64,000 nt of DNA from Glycine soja (GCF_004193775.1 NC_041011.1:45391167-45455166); one strand, 5' to 3'. Positions 1 through 14,299 are shown, counted from the stretch's first letter. Numbers and translations: made by a program. The notes: generated by a model from the sequence alone, not told the origin.

Positions 1-1556
1 TCTAACATTTTAGTTACGAGCATTATGAATGGGTTGATGAATGCACAGGGATGCATTTTTGCCAAATCAAAAATCACTCAGATGAATCCTAAAATATTAT
101 AAGTTTGGATAAAATATACCTTTTAGTCATTTATATTTAAAATTATATTTAGTTTCATTGTTTATGTTTTATAAGATTCAATTTAGTATTTTATATTTTT
201 AAAATAAATTTTCATTCTAAAATAATAATAATTTTTAATTTTGGGATTCATTTTTGAATCCTATTGTAATTTTAATTTGAGAGGTAAAAGTTATCTTATT
301 AAATTCAGATACATAAAAATTATAGAATTCAATCAATGTTAGAATAAAAAAAGTGATAAACATAACAAAAATCATGTAAACATTGAATTCAATGAGCAAT
401 AAAAAAATTAAAAAATCTAAAATTAAATTATTTTCTAGTTGATTATAAAATTCATTTTTTACATCATTTTTATCATACGTGATTGAATTTTTATTATTGG
501 ATCATTAGTTGAGTTTCATTAGAAAATAAAAAGATTCAAAATCCCATTTTAATACTAAAAATATCATTGTTTTAAAAGAATTATTTTAACTCATTTTAAA
601 AATATAAAAGATTAAATTAAATATAAAATTAAACGTGTATTTTAGTCTGTATCTTTTTAAAAAAAGAAAATTGGTTCATAACCCTTGGTTAAAAGCGGTT
701 AACCCAGAATAAATTACACCAAGAATCAAGGAGTCTTGCTAAAATAAGTGAATGACGATTCTAAAATATTTCTTGGATACTTTGTCAAGCTAGCTAGGTA
801 GGTAGATCTCAAAGATGTTTTTATTTTTTAATAATTTACAAGAGTAAAAAAGTATAATAATTTCAAACATCCCTAAATTGCTATATATTTTAACTTTGTG
901 GTTGAAATGGAAAACACGCCATATGGAATATCTGCCTTCAAGAAAAGGGTTTAAATATTTTTTTCCTTATAAAATAATGTTTTTATTTTAGTATTTAAAT
1001 TTATTTATTTTTAAAATTTATTTATTTTCATTTAAATCTTTCTTGTTAGATAATAATGACAATTAATAATATAATAACAATATTGTTAGTTCATTAACTT
1101 ATCACCTTATAAAAAAATTGATAAGAAAATTATGTGCATTTTTTATTTACTTAAAAAATTATAAATTATTATCTTGTTACAATCTTGATAGTGATAAATC
1201 AATGGACATGATTAACTTTACTGTTACCATATTATTTAATGAAAAAGAGATTAAAATAAATAAAAATTGATATTTTTTTGAAATGATTAAAATAATTTAA
1301 AAAAACTTTTAATTTTATAGGGACTCTTAAAAAATATTTATTAAATTTAATTTGATTTTTTTTTTCTGAATTTCGAGTCGCTTTGATACGTCCGTTGTGG
1401 AGATTTCATGCACTATTCTTCCGCGCTGTTCATTATTCTCTGGTTCCTTCATGAGAATGAGATCAAGTCACATCACAGGTCTGATCATCTTTTTTTTTTT
1501 TTCCTTTCAATTTCATGTCCCCAAGAAAAAGGGAATATAGAAAATAGATACAGTAC

Positions 1557-1661
1557 CATCAGTCTTCGCCTACTCCAGTAAGCTATAGGTACATACAAAT
1601 GCACAATGCATAATACACATCAGTTTTCGCCTACTCCAGTAAGCTATTGGTACATATAAAT
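1557..1661. repeat. Direct duplication, period 61 bp
   Basis: A segment of about 44 bp centred on CGCCTACTCCAGTAAGCTAT occurs at 1557-1600 and again at 1618-1661 with only a few mismatches. The spacer between the copies is about 17 bp. No gene overlaps it. Confidence 0.75.
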
Positions 1662-2083
1662 ACATTTTTTTCCTACAATTGATAATGTGAAGAAATAAAA
1701 AAAAGACGCTAATCCCTCAATCAAATAGCTCAGATTTAAATAAATTTTATTTAGCCAATAAAAAAAATTAGGTGAGATCTCATTTAAATTTGTAGAATCT
1801 TATTGAAAGCCTTTATATTGATCTCTTTTCTTATAACATCCGGTGAGTGTCATAATATACAATAAGGTCAATATCGACATTCATTGAGCTGGCAACGAAA
1901 GTTCAGCTTCCATTTTTAAATGTTTTTTCGCTTTAGATTATTGTCTGGTGTATCATCTCCCAAGTTGATGCCTTCCCACTTCCCCTTTTATATGATGCAC
2001 AGTTTTATTTTGTTGTACAATTTTTTTCGGTAAAGATGAGAGGTTAAATTAAAGTACATTACAAGCTTCACTAATAATTAAGT

Positions 2084-2239
2084 ATTTACATTGACAGCAT
2101 GATACATTATATGAATAAATAACTTTGTGTGCATTGCTTACAATAAAATGTATTACACTACCAATATAATTAATTAATTATAATTTTTTACATTAACAAA
2201 GTTATTTATTAATATAATGTATCATACTGTTAAATGTTA
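2084..2239. repeat. Foldback MITE-like element
   Basis: The arm at 2084-2128, containing ATGATACATTATATGAATAA, is the near-exact reverse complement of 2196-2239, with a spacer of about 67 bp. The palindromic structure, small size and AT-rich spacer fit a miniature inverted-repeat transposable element. No clear target duplication was identified, so the superfamily is open. Confidence 0.65.
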
Positions 2240-2788
2240 CTCCCTATATTTTTTTTAGAAGAGTTACTCCCTAAATCTTAAAACAGAAACATCTATAAAA
2301 ACTACTAAATAAATAGTTTAATAAATACTTAATCAATATCTGGGAGAGATGAACAATCGTTTTATGTGTCCCTATATCACGTTTTCCACTTTAGAGAGCC
2401 GTACAAGATTCTGGAATTAGATATCATTATATCAAGAGGGAAAAAAACTAAAATGATATTTTGCTTTTTATATATAAAATATTTTAAAAAATTATCAATA
2501 TTTTTATAAATTTTGTTATTTTGTTTCTCAAGTGACACTCAATTCATTCATCTCATTATTTAATTTTTACAAACTTTTAGATTTTAATATAAATTCTTCT
2601 TAGATTTTAAAATTTTCATTTTGATTCTTATTATTTAAATAATATTAAACTTGTTTTTCAATTTATATTAATCTCGTCATATTTAATTAAAAAATTAACG
2701 TTAGGAATTAAAATAATAATAATAATAATAATAATATAATAAATAAAAAAGGTCAAAATAAGAAATCCATATTAATTTATAAAATTAA

Positions 2789-3026
2789 AAAATCATTTAA
2801 GAAAAATATATAGGAATAAAATATTTGGCGAAGACAAATACCCAAAATCATGCATGTAGCAGAGTGATGTTTCAATTAATAAATCGCGAAGACACAAATA
2901 AATAAATAAATAATATTTTATATAAAAAAATCATTTAAGAAAAAAAAAGTCTATAGGAATAAATAATTTTGCGAAGACTAATACCCAAAATCATGCATTG
3001 CATGTTTAGCAGAGTGATGTTTCAAT
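2789..3026. repeat. Imperfect direct duplication of about 90-100 bp
   Basis: The block at 2789-2877 recurs at 2926-3026. Both copies share GCGAAGAC, ATACCCAAAATCATGCAT and AGCAGAGTGATGTTTCAAT in the same order, with small indels. It lies 660-900 bp upstream of the extensin start codon and so could lie in the distal promoter. Confidence 0.75.
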
Positions 3027-3627
3027 GTTAGAAACAATAAAATAATTAAATCAGATTCTTGTCTTTTCTTCCACCTCCGCAAAGAAAAATAAAGTTGGTG
3101 TCAGCATTTCTGTCTAGCTACAGTCTGGACTAGCTAGCTTGCAGCGGCAGGGTTTTTTTTTTTTACTTTTTTTTTACGTGTACACATTGTAATACAAGAT
3201 TTATGACTACAATTAATTCAAACGCTTATTTCAAGTTTTAACCATATTTAACTATTAACTTTTATCGGACCTAGCTTCGACACGAATCATCAGTTCCAAC
3301 AACTTATTTAACACCAACTAGAGAGATAATATATGGATGAGAAAAAATATAAATATGATATGATAAAAATAATGAATATTAATAAAGTCTATAAAAAATA
3401 TGGGGTGTACAAATATGATAATGCATTCCAAATCTGTGTTCCAGAGAAAAGGGTTTCGTGTCTCATTGTTCAATAAAAAGTCAATACCTAGCCAATAATT
3501 CAAAGATAGTACTACTAGTAGTACATAATATCGTGTTTCCAAGAAGGTGAGTATCGAAGTGAAAAGTAATTAACTAAACTTATTACTTTCCCAGTTGTTG
3601 ATTGGAGTTAAATGGTTAAGAAGCAAC

Positions 3628-3635
3628 TATAAAAG
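3628..3635 (+). promoter_or_regulatory. TATA box of the extensin gene
   Basis: TATAAAAG sits 56-63 bp upstream of the ATG at 3691, the spacing expected for a plant TATA box followed by a short leader. It settles the start choice: the frame stays open upstream to about 3595, but that part precedes the TATA box and has no ATG. Confidence 0.7.
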
Positions 3636-3690
3636 GAGGTGCACTAGCTCTGTTAAGAGCATAACCAAAACCAAATATTCTTGGGGGAGA

Positions 3691-4614
3691 ATGGGGTCAC
3701 TAATGGCCTCTGCTTCTATCACTCTTGCTTTTGCCATAATCCTTTTCAGCCTCCCATCTGAAATCTCAGCAAACAACTACATCTACTCCTCTCCTCCACC
3801 TCCCAAGAAGCCTTACCACTACCCATCTCCACCTCCACCAGTTCCTTCACCACCTCCACCTAAGGCTCCTTACCACTACCCATCTCCGCCACCACCACCA
3901 AAGAAGCCCTACAAATACCCATCACCACCACCCCCAGTGAAGCAACCCTACCCTCACCCCCACCCCCACCCCCACCCTCACCCTCACCCTCACCCCTACC
4001 CTCACCCTCACCCAGTTTACCACTCTCCTCCACCACCCCCTCCTAAGAAGCCCTACAAGTACCCATCTCCCCCACCACCTGTCCACAAACCCTACCCACA
4101 CCCACACCCAGTCTACCACTCCCCACCACCACCACCAAAGAAGCCCTACAAATACCCCTCACCCCCACCTCCAGTGAAGAAACCCTACCCACACCCACAC
4201 CCAGTCTACCACTCTCCACCACCCCCACCTAAGAAGCCCTACAAGTACCCATCTCCTCCACCTCCAGTGAAGAAACCCTACCCACACCCACACCCAGTCT
4301 ACCACTCTCCACCACCCCCACCTAAGAAGCCCTACAAGTACCCATCTCCTCCTCCTCCAGTGAAGAAACCCTACCCTCACCCACACCCAGTGTACCACTC
4401 CCCACCACCAACACCTAAGAAGCCCTACAAATACCCATCACCTCCGCCACCAGTTCACACCTACCCTCCCCATGTTCCCACCCCAGTCTACCACTCTCCT
4501 CCACCACCACCATACAAGAAGCCTTATAAGTACAAGTCTCCTCCTCCCCCAGTCCACTCTCCACCTCCACCACACTACTACTACAAATCACCCCCTCCAC
4601 CCTACCACTACTAG
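3691..4614 (+). CDS. Extensin-like hydroxyproline-rich cell wall glycoprotein
   Basis: This intronless gene encodes 307 residues. A hydrophobic signal peptide (about residues 1-28, [20 protein letters not shown] onward) is followed by an almost pure Pro/Tyr/Lys/His/Ser/Val repeat protein. Extensin SPPPP motifs, which are prolyl-hydroxylated and arabinosylated in the secretory pathway, alternate with KKPYKYPS and VYHS segments whose tyrosines can cross-link in the wall. The centre carries a His-Pro run and five tandem repeats of about 31 residues; the C-terminus ends [10 protein letters not shown]. The protein is predicted to be secreted and structural. The start is the first ATG after the TATA box. 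Alternative names would be repetitive proline-rich protein or histidine-rich extensin. No break is seen. Confidence 0.93.
   Translation: MGSLMASASITLAFAIILFSLPSEISANNYIYSSPPPPKKPYHYPSPPPPVPSPPPPKAPYHYPSPPPPPKKPYKYPSPPPPVKQPYPHPHPHPHPHPHPHPYPHPHPVYHSPPPPPPKKPYKYPSPPPPVHKPYPHPHPVYHSPPPPPKKPYKYPSPPPPVKKPYPHPHPVYHSPPPPPKKPYKYPSPPPPVKKPYPHPHPVYHSPPPPPKKPYKYPSPPPPVKKPYPHPHPVYHSPPPTPKKPYKYPSPPPPVHTYPPHVPTPVYHSPPPPPYKKPYKYKSPPPPVHSPPPPHYYYKSPPPPYHY
3952..4014 (+). repeat. His-Pro codon run inside the extensin gene
   Basis: About ten alternating CCN-CAY codons (Pro-His), broken once by Tyr, form a minisatellite-like tract between the first KPYKYPS block and the first VYHS repeat. It is an expansion of the PYPHPHP segment that occurs once in each downstream repeat, so replication slippage is the likely origin. 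Confidence 0.85.
4015..4485 (+). repeat. Five tandem coding repeats of 93-96 bp in the extensin gene
   Basis: Each unit begins [21 protein letters not shown] and continues [10 protein letters not shown] or a variant. Units 2-4 are identical at protein level; unit 1 has one extra Pro and HK for KK; unit 5 has diverged (TPKK, then [10 protein letters not shown]). The homogeneous central units point to recent unequal exchange. Confidence 0.88.
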
Positions 4615-6596
4615 AATATAGCCCTTTCATATCACACCCCCACATGGTAATTAATTTATCTTTCATACACATATTAGTATTTCATTGTTGATTAATATCT
4701 TACATTTTTTTAACCAAGATTCATCTTATGAAACATTCTTATACTATTTAAAATATTTTTGTCAGTTCATCATTTCATGTGAAATCTATTTGTTAGTGTT
4801 TTTTATTGATGGGATCGGACCTGGACTGACAGATTATATACGTGTTTGCTAGGATGTATACAGAAAGTGTGAAAATGAAAGCCATGGAGGGGGAAGGTGC
4901 AGTTGCAGTTTGCAAATCCACAAAGAAGTATAAATGTTTGATTATTGTTATTGTTTAGAGGACTCTGTCTAGTTAAAATAGTTATTGTGCTTTTGTTTTA
5001 TCAGACAGTTGTAAGGCACTGTGTTCTACATGTGTTTGCAGTTGTCTGCATGCATTGTTATTTTCAAAGTCCGCTTTATCAAGCTGACAAGTCAAATAAA
5101 TTATTCCCTCTCTCCTAGTAGTGGGGGAATAGATTTGTTCCTGTATCTGATCGAGGTTTTTATAATCGTCATAATATAATAACAATTTACGTTCATTTGT
5201 TATTTGGTAGTAGTATTGATTAATTAGTTAATTTTTAAGCATACTATTTAGTATACATAAATAGGGACATTATAATTTGGGGGAGCGTGGATGTCTTGGA
5301 CAGTAAGTTCGATTGCTATATCTTTTGCCAATTTCCATCAAATAAATCATTTTTTACTCTTAAAAAAGAGTGAGCTTTGTGTTGTAGTATAACCATTAAC
5401 TAAATAATTCATTTTCGGGTTCCGAAAGCATATTTTAAGAGAAATCACGAAGTCAGGAATAAACATAAATAATAGTACATAATAGATGTAAACATTTTGG
5501 TGAATAAGTAATAGGTGAGAATTTTTTATTTTCTAAAGTATCCCGTGATTTCTTTACGTAAAAGAAAATCTTCATTATTGGAATTGCTATCCCGGATTCG
5601 CGGTTGAGGAATGTTATAATTATAATAATAATTCTATGAAATAAAATTATTAAAGTTGTGGTTAATAATAAAGAATGTATTTAAAAATGTGTTGTTCAAG
5701 TTTTTCATTAGATACCCTGTTTAACCTCTTGGTGTGGATGTTTTAAAACGTTGATGTACACAGATTTAATATTTCACACAATCAAACCAACAAAAAAAGT
5801 TATTGAAGTCTGTTAATTCGAAATTAGAGAATTCATTTGCAAATATTCATCATGGTGTTCAGTCAAGTTAGGCGGCGGTTCAAATGTATTAGAATTTCAT
5901 GTCTAGGTTAGTCTTGCTGTCAAGATTTTGTACCATGGGTAATTAACCTCTACTACCTCAATAAACTTAGACTATTTTAGGAAAAAAAGAAAATCACCCA
6001 TGCCTTTCCATCCAATAGCATTCTTATCCTGTCACCATCAACTAGATTGATCTCTACATTTGAAAAAAATTAGAACTTTTCACTCACTCCAATCACTTTA
6101 CAGAGCCAGCATATGTTCACTAAACTCAATTGTCATTGTCAAATTCCGTATTCAGACATGTATATTGAACTCGTATAAGATAACATAACTTTTCAGACTC
6201 TGCATTAAAATAATTCAAGTTTTTTTAAAGAAAAATGTTTATCAACAATCATATATTTATTTATTTAGGTGTGATTATATGATTTATGGTGTGATAAAAC
6301 AAAAATAAAAAATATTGGTAAAAACCGGATGTGTTTAAAACAATCAGTACTTTGTTTGTAAGATTCATTTAGTTTAAATATTTTATAAACATTCATTTAG
6401 TTTGAAAACCGGATGTGTTTTATATATATAGCGTATAGCAAAAGGATAAAGTCTCATATAACTTAATTTTACATATTTTAAATATAAATATAATAAATAA
6501 TTAAAATTCCCAATAAATAACAACCTTATGTTTATTTTCATATTTTAACTTTAAAAAAGAAATTAACATTATATAGTCTTTCATCCGTACCCAACC
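4615..6596. other. Intergenic DNA between extensin and cysteine protease genes
   Basis: This presumably starts with the extensin 3' UTR. I see no supported gene and no clear mobile element; reading frames are short and AT-rich. Confidence 0.55.
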
Positions 6597-6656
6597 CACG
6601 TGTCTCGTTGCATGTTGAGCTTCAGTATTACATGCTGCCACCTTACCATGCACGTG
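6597..6656 (+). promoter_or_regulatory. Two G-box (CACGTG) sites upstream of the protease gene
   Basis: CACGTG occurs at 6597-6602 (context CCCACGTGTC, an ABRE-type G-box) and at 6651-6656 (GCACGTGG), about 190-250 bp before the ATG. bZIP and bHLH factors, including ABA-response factors, bind this core. RD19-type proteases are known as drought-responsive, so the sites are plausible, but function is inferred from sequence and position alone. Confidence 0.45.
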
Positions 6657-6844
6657 GAACTACAGTCAAACCCCGCTGCTACACCGCCATTTGTAGTATC
6701 CTACCGCACCTACAGAAGGGTAGAATGGTCATTACAGATTGTAACATACACGAAAGAAAACAGTGTTAAAAGCGAGGAAGAAGAAGAGTGAAACTGTGGA
6801 AGCAGTTGCAGACCGAGCTAGCTAGCTAGCAAGCAAGCACAGAG

Positions 6845-9226
<2,382 letters not shown>

Positions 9227-10313
9227 CTATGCACTTAAGGAAATCTAAATAAATATTTTTCATTCTAGGTGATGTATCATGTATGTACCAAAATATTTTG
9301 GTACGTAAGTCTTTTAAAAAGTTTGCATCTCCTCTTTGGTTTTCCTTAGTTCTGAAAGTTATCTCCTAAGAAGACAATCATATGTACTGTACGTAGTGTG
9401 AAGATATAGTATTGTATGCTGCAGAATATGATTGTCTAATAAGGTGGACTAGCTGTAATAAAAGATATTTCCAGGTTGAAAACAGAGCAAATCATGTTAA
9501 AGAGCTATAACATTTTCTGCAGGTTAGAAAAGAATTTTGGTAACTGATGGAGTTGATGAGAAAAGTGTAATTTTAAGATGGTGTTCAAAATTTTATGGAG
9601 GATTAACAACGATGGCAAAAGATGGACCTCCAATCCACATACCAATAATGCCAATATAGTTTTGCTAAAATAGTCCCTTGTCTTTTCTCGCTTCCTTGCA
9701 ATTTATGAGCGATCAAATATAACTAATAACAATTTTTTATTCACGCATATCTATTCTAATTATATTTTCTAATTCACCAAAATATTACGTCTAGAAGATT
9801 CTTAAACCAAATAATCATTTCTATACGGTTAAATTTGTTTCATTTTTTTTTGTAGTGGATTATTGAGGAGATTATTAGCAGTACTATAAGACATGCATTG
9901 TGTTAAATTTTGCACGCTTAGATGGTGTAATAGATTGGGGCTTGTGTCGTTAGACACATGGGTGTTGCTAGAGCACCAGTCATTCTTTGTGCACCCAACA
10001 ATAAAATTTCATTCTGAAAATATTCTTATTGTTTTCTTCTTTCCTTTAAGTTACTTTATTTTTACAGTAACGCAACCATTCCTTTGTTTTTTCAGTTTTT
10101 TTTTTTACTTTTTCAATGATGATTGTTGTGGGAGTTATTTTGATTGTTAACAGAGAGAGATACGTTGAAAGTAAGTCAACATTATTTTTTTTTTTGCGTA
10201 TATGATTGTTCTGAAGCGTTCAATATTTCTCAGGTATTAATGTGATTTATTGTTATTAAATAAATAAAATGAATGTTCCTTTGAAGACTAAACTTGTGTG
10301 GATTGCATTGTAG
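9227..10313. other. Intergenic DNA after the protease gene
   Basis: No gene is supported. Around 9960-10010 a GGGTGTTGCTAGAGCACC segment and TTTGTGCACCCA resemble, in inverted form, TTGGTGCACCCA read on the minus strand near 11325. They may be decayed ends of the MULE whose transposase remnant follows. Confidence 0.4.
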
Positions 10314-11335
10314 ATGTTTGTTACCCAAGATGGTGTTTTACAGTGGACTCAATTTGTTGCTTATGAAATTGGATTTTTGGTGATGATTATGAGGTCAGAC
10401 ACAAATGCTGGTATGAGAGGAAGGACTTCATTTGTCTTAATTGGTTGTGAAAGGAGTGGTTAGTATAAGTTTAGGAAGGAAGATTTTATAAGAAGAGATA
10501 CTGGTAATAGGAAATGTGGGTGTCCCTTTAAGCTTCATGGAAAACCAGTGGTTGGAGGCCAATGATGGATGGTGAAGTTAATGTGTGAGGGTCACAATCA
10601 TGAAATGACAAAGTCATTAGTTGGACATCCATATGTTGATCGATTGGCTAAGGATGAAAAGATAATTATTGCCGATATGACAAAGTCAATGTTGAAACTA
10701 AGAAATATTTTGCTAACGATGAAGGAGTACAATGCCAATAGTTGTATAACAATCAAACAAATATATAATGTAAGAAGTGCATATCGTTCTTTCATAAGAG
10801 GCAGTAATACTAAAATGCAACATCTAATGAAGCTTCTTGAACGAGATCAATATATTCATTGACATAGATTAAAGGATGAAAATGTTGTACATGATATCTT
10901 CTTGTGTCATCTTGATGCAGTGAAGTTATGAAATGCCTTTAATTTAATATTTTTTTATAGATAATACCTACAAAACAAACAGGTACAGACTCTCGTTACT
11001 TGACTTTGTTGGTGTGACACCAATGGGGATGACATTCTTTGTTGGTTTTGCCTATTTAAAAAGAGAACGTTTAAATAATGTGGTTTGGATTCTAGAACAA
11101 TTTTGAGGTCTTTTTCTAAGACGTGATGCTCTCCTAGAGTTATTGTTACCGACAAAGATATAGCATTGATGAATGCAGTGAAAATTGTATTCCTTGAGTG
11201 TACCAACTTGTTGTGTAAGTTTCACATCGACAAGAATGTAAAGGCAAAATGTAAATCTCTAATTGGTAAGAAAAATGCACGAGATTATATCATGGATGCC
11301 TAGAAGAGTTTGATTGATTATTGGGTGCACCAATA
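10314..11335 (+). pseudogene. Decayed MULE (MuDR/FAR1-type) transposase fragment
   Basis: The conceptual translation can be followed with stops and frame changes. Recognisable pieces in order are VLQWTQFVAYEIGF, RGRTSFVLIGCERSG, RKCGCPFKLHGKPVVGG, the HNHEM zinc-binding segment near 10600, ADMTKSMLKLRNILL, TIKQIYNVRSAYRS, QHLMKLLERDQYIH, then VIVTDKDIALMNAVK and CKFHIDKNVKAKCKSLIG. This is the FAR1 DNA-binding plus MULE transposase order. In-frame stops (for example near 10460, 10562 and 10861) and a frameshift around 10920-11130 make it non-functional. The C-terminal transposase part and SWIM finger are missing. Confidence 0.8.
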
Positions 11336-11444
11336 ACTCTGTTGGCTGCATGTAGAAAAACCCTAGACACATAGCAAACACAACCCAACTCTTGTATGTG
11401 TCAAGGCCTTACATTGCATGGGTGTTCCTTAGAATGCTAAAAAT

Positions 11445-12320
11445 AATTAATTAAGTTTTTCATATAAGAAATAGTCCATTTTAATAAAATTATCTAACAT
11501 TCTTTTTTCTCCTAGATACTTGAAACAAATTTGTGTTTCATTTTAATATTTGTCGTCATACTACATCCGTTAAGTGATGATGTGGTAGACATAGTGTCAC
11601 ATCATCACACTTAGTCACTAACCATGTAAGCACAGACCATCACATCAATGCCACATCATCAACTTCTTCCTCTTCTCCATCGTCGTGAAAAACGTCATTA
11701 AATGAAAAGGTTCAACACTTTTTTATCTCCGTCGGGAGTGTAGTGATCTCCGATCTGGCTTTCCAAACACGTTGTCATCGTCCCATACTCCTCGGAGTTC
11801 ATCGACGAAGATCCTGACCAGCAAATTTCCTACCAGCAGCCAAAGCTCACCATGTTCTGCAAAAAACTTGGCGTCAACTAGAGATTGAGATCCATCGTCG
11901 CCGTCTGAAGCTTGGCGAGCTCTTCAAACTGCTTGTGTTTACCACCAGAGCCACCCTTATTAGACCTCGAACCTGGGAACCAAAAATTCGGGTTAGAATC
12001 TCGAACTCTCCACTTGCCGATACAGGTAACTTCTCCTTCGAAGGCGTCATCGGCAGAGGGAATGGGAGCATTTAGACCGAGAAGCTCCGGCATGGGCCAG
12101 CTGATGATGTGACACTGATGTGGCGGCATGTGCTTACGTGGTTAGTGACTAAGCATGATGACTTGACGTTTCGTCTATCATGTCATCACTTAACGGATGC
12201 AGCTTGACAATAAGTACTGAAATGACACAAAAAAAATTTAGATATCTAGGAAAAAAAAGAATGTTAGGTAATTTTTTACAAAACAAACTATATTTTAGGT
12301 ATGAAAACTTAATTAAGAAA
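11445..12320. mobile_element. Long-TIR non-autonomous DNA transposon with GC-rich interior (Pack-MULE candidate)
   Basis: About 220 bp at the left end (11445-11663) is the imperfect reverse complement of the right end (12099-12320). Shared blocks, read from the outside inwards, are TTAATTAAGTTTTCAT, CTAACATTCTTTTTTYCCTAG, CATCCGTTAAGTGATGA, TTAGTCACTAACC and CACATCATCA. The interior (about 11664-12098) is clearly more GC-rich than its surroundings and contains an open stretch on each strand, as in elements that have captured gene fragments. Very long TIRs fit Mutator-like elements, and a MULE transposase relic lies immediately upstream. Exact termini and the target duplication could not be fixed. 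Confidence 0.7.
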
Positions 12321-12913
12321 AAAATAGTTTTAAAAGAATAACTAATGAGTATTTTAAATAATTTATTTTTATTTAAAAAATAGTTGTAGTATAAAATTAT
12401 AACTGGTTTTATAAAAATAGTATTTTAAATAACTTATTTGTATTCATGATTTTTTTTATAGATAAACATAATTTTGTTCATTCTTAATTAGTTATCTAAT
12501 TGGTTTTAGATATAATTGGTTATATAATTAATTTATTCATAATTATCTATACACTCATATTTTAAAAATAATAATTAATTATATCAAATTATAAATATAT
12601 TTTCAAAATTAGTTATGATTATAGTTATAATATTTACTTATAATTTAATCATTATTAAGTATAGTTATAATTATGTAAATACTCACTTTATGATTTATGA
12701 GCACCCCTAGTGTTCCTTCACTAAAAAAATTCTTTGCTTTTTCATTTTAAAAAATCTTTTTGCATTATTTAAATTTTCTAATTACTGATTATATGTTCAA
12801 CATATCGTTCAAGAACGTGGATATCGGTTGCATTCTCCACCCGACTGGTTTTCTCGACGCACTATAACTATTTTAAAAAAACTATAAGTAACTTTGTAAC
12901 ATAGGACAAGCAT

Positions 12914-12986
12914 TCCGTTGTAGTCTAGTTGGTTAGGATACTCGGCTCTCACCCGAGAGACCCGGGTTCAAGTCCCGGCAACGGAA
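12914..12986 (+). tRNA. tRNA-Glu (anticodon CTC)
   Basis: This is a 73-nt cloverleaf. The acceptor stem TCCGTTG pairs with CAACGGA, followed by discriminator A. The D arm contains TAGTCTAGTTGGTTAGGA (A box) and the anticodon loop is CTCTCAC with anticodon CTC. The T arm contains GGGTTCAAGTCCC (B box). There is no intron and CCA is not encoded, as usual in eukaryotes. T-runs just downstream (from 12988) can serve as the Pol III terminator. Confidence 0.97.
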
Positions 12987-13338
12987 CTTTTGTTTTTGTC
13001 CTCTTTGATTCTGTTGCCTGTAAGTACCTAATTTGTTTTTGATTTGTTGGTTTCTCATATTGTTAGTAACTACTAGATGCACCTTTTCTCATAATGACTT
13101 GTACCAGAAACAAAACAGTGTTCCTTTTATTATTTCTTCAAACTAATTATTGTGTTATTCTTGTAAGTATTATGAAACTTTTTATACAAATAAAAAAAGT
13201 GAGATTTTTAAGCATTATATTATCTTCAAATTCATGGAGATTTTGTACTTTGTACTATACATTCCTTGAATAAGTGAGGTAAATTTATAATTTAAAAGTT
13301 TGAGTGGTTACTTTAATTTATTGGTATAATTTTTATTT

Positions 13339-14299
13339 GAGTAAATTACACCCACACTCCCCGTGTTTTTTCTCAAATTACATTCGATATTCTTATTTTA
13401 GATTACTTTCATCTTCCTTTTGTTAACATTATTAACTAATGTCAATTGAAACATGTAAGCAAATAAAATTGTCTTAACATTTTTTGTTAAACTCACACCC
13501 CATGTGTTTTTTTCTCAAATTGCACTTAATATCTCTCCCTTTTTTACATTACTTTTACACTCTTCTGTTAAGGTCGTTAACTAATGTCAATTGAAACATG
13601 TGAGCAGATGAAATTGTTCTAATATCTTTGTTAAATACTCAATAATAATAACAATTGACCATGTGAATGGATCTTTCTTAAGATAATAACCGCTTTTTCC
13701 TTTAATATTTAACTCTTACTTCATTGTTGCTAACATTTGAAAAGATGTCGCTCTTGATTGAGACGTTGTATCAAACACCTAATCATCAAAAATAAATATT
13801 TTAAAGAAAGGAGTTAAAAACACAAATGCAGGAGCAAAATACTATAATTTGAAGCGAAGGACCATATTCAATTAATAGGCATTACTGGGAACACGTCCAA
13901 CAAAAAATGCAACAACCAAACAATCCAACACACAAAAAAATTGAACTAAAAAGAAGAAGAAGGAACGATGTTAACACATACGTACCAACAAGGTGGATTC
14001 ACGTCCAATTAGAGAGAAAAAGGTGGGAGAATGTTAAAATATTTTTAGGTTAAAATAATATCATGTCTTTTATGGAGTTAAGAGAAAGAATATAAGAGTA
14101 TTTTAGACATAAATTTTCATTAAAAGTCATGTGACCAATATGTGTTTACTTTCTGGTAAATTGTTAAACAATGTTTAGGATGAAAGACATTTGAGTGTAA
14201 CGTGAGCTAAACAATTAAGAGAATTTTTGTAGGTGTAAAAAATAAGGAATATCATATGCAATTTGAAAAAAGTATAGAGAATGTGAGTGTAATTTATTC
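13339..14299. mobile_element. Non-autonomous MULE-like element with 9-bp target duplication
   Basis: The left end GAGTAAATTACACCCACAC and the right end, read in reverse complement as GAATAAATTACACTCACAT, form an inverted repeat that continues imperfectly for about 60 bp or more. The element is flanked by TTTTTATTT at 13330-13338 and 14300-14308, and a 9-bp duplication is the Mutator signature. Inside, a block of about 140 bp is directly duplicated (13350-13491 and 13492-13635), sharing AACTAATGTCAATTGAAACA. No transposase is present. The duplicated target is T-rich, so the match is less informative than usual. Confidence 0.65.

Larger units (their letters stand above)
1..3590. other. AT-rich intergenic DNA upstream of the extensin gene
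   Basis: No coding region is supported here; reading frames are short and very AT-rich. The stretch holds a 61-bp direct duplication, a foldback MITE-like element, a short AAT microsatellite (about 2711-2735) and a larger direct duplication at 2789-3026, each listed separately. The last part should include the extensin promoter. Confidence 0.6.

Noticed and set aside
3595..3690. Upstream in-frame extension of the extensin frame
   Set aside because: It has no ATG and lies across and before the TATA box; the signal peptide starts at the ATG at 3691.
3922..4672. Several minus-strand open frames over the extensin gene
   Set aside because: They are shadows of the CCN-rich repeat (Val/Trp/Arg-rich in antisense) with no family resemblance.
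11878..12129. Short proteins on both strands inside the long-TIR element
   Set aside because: They have no recognisable domain and are overlapping frames in a GC-rich transposon interior.
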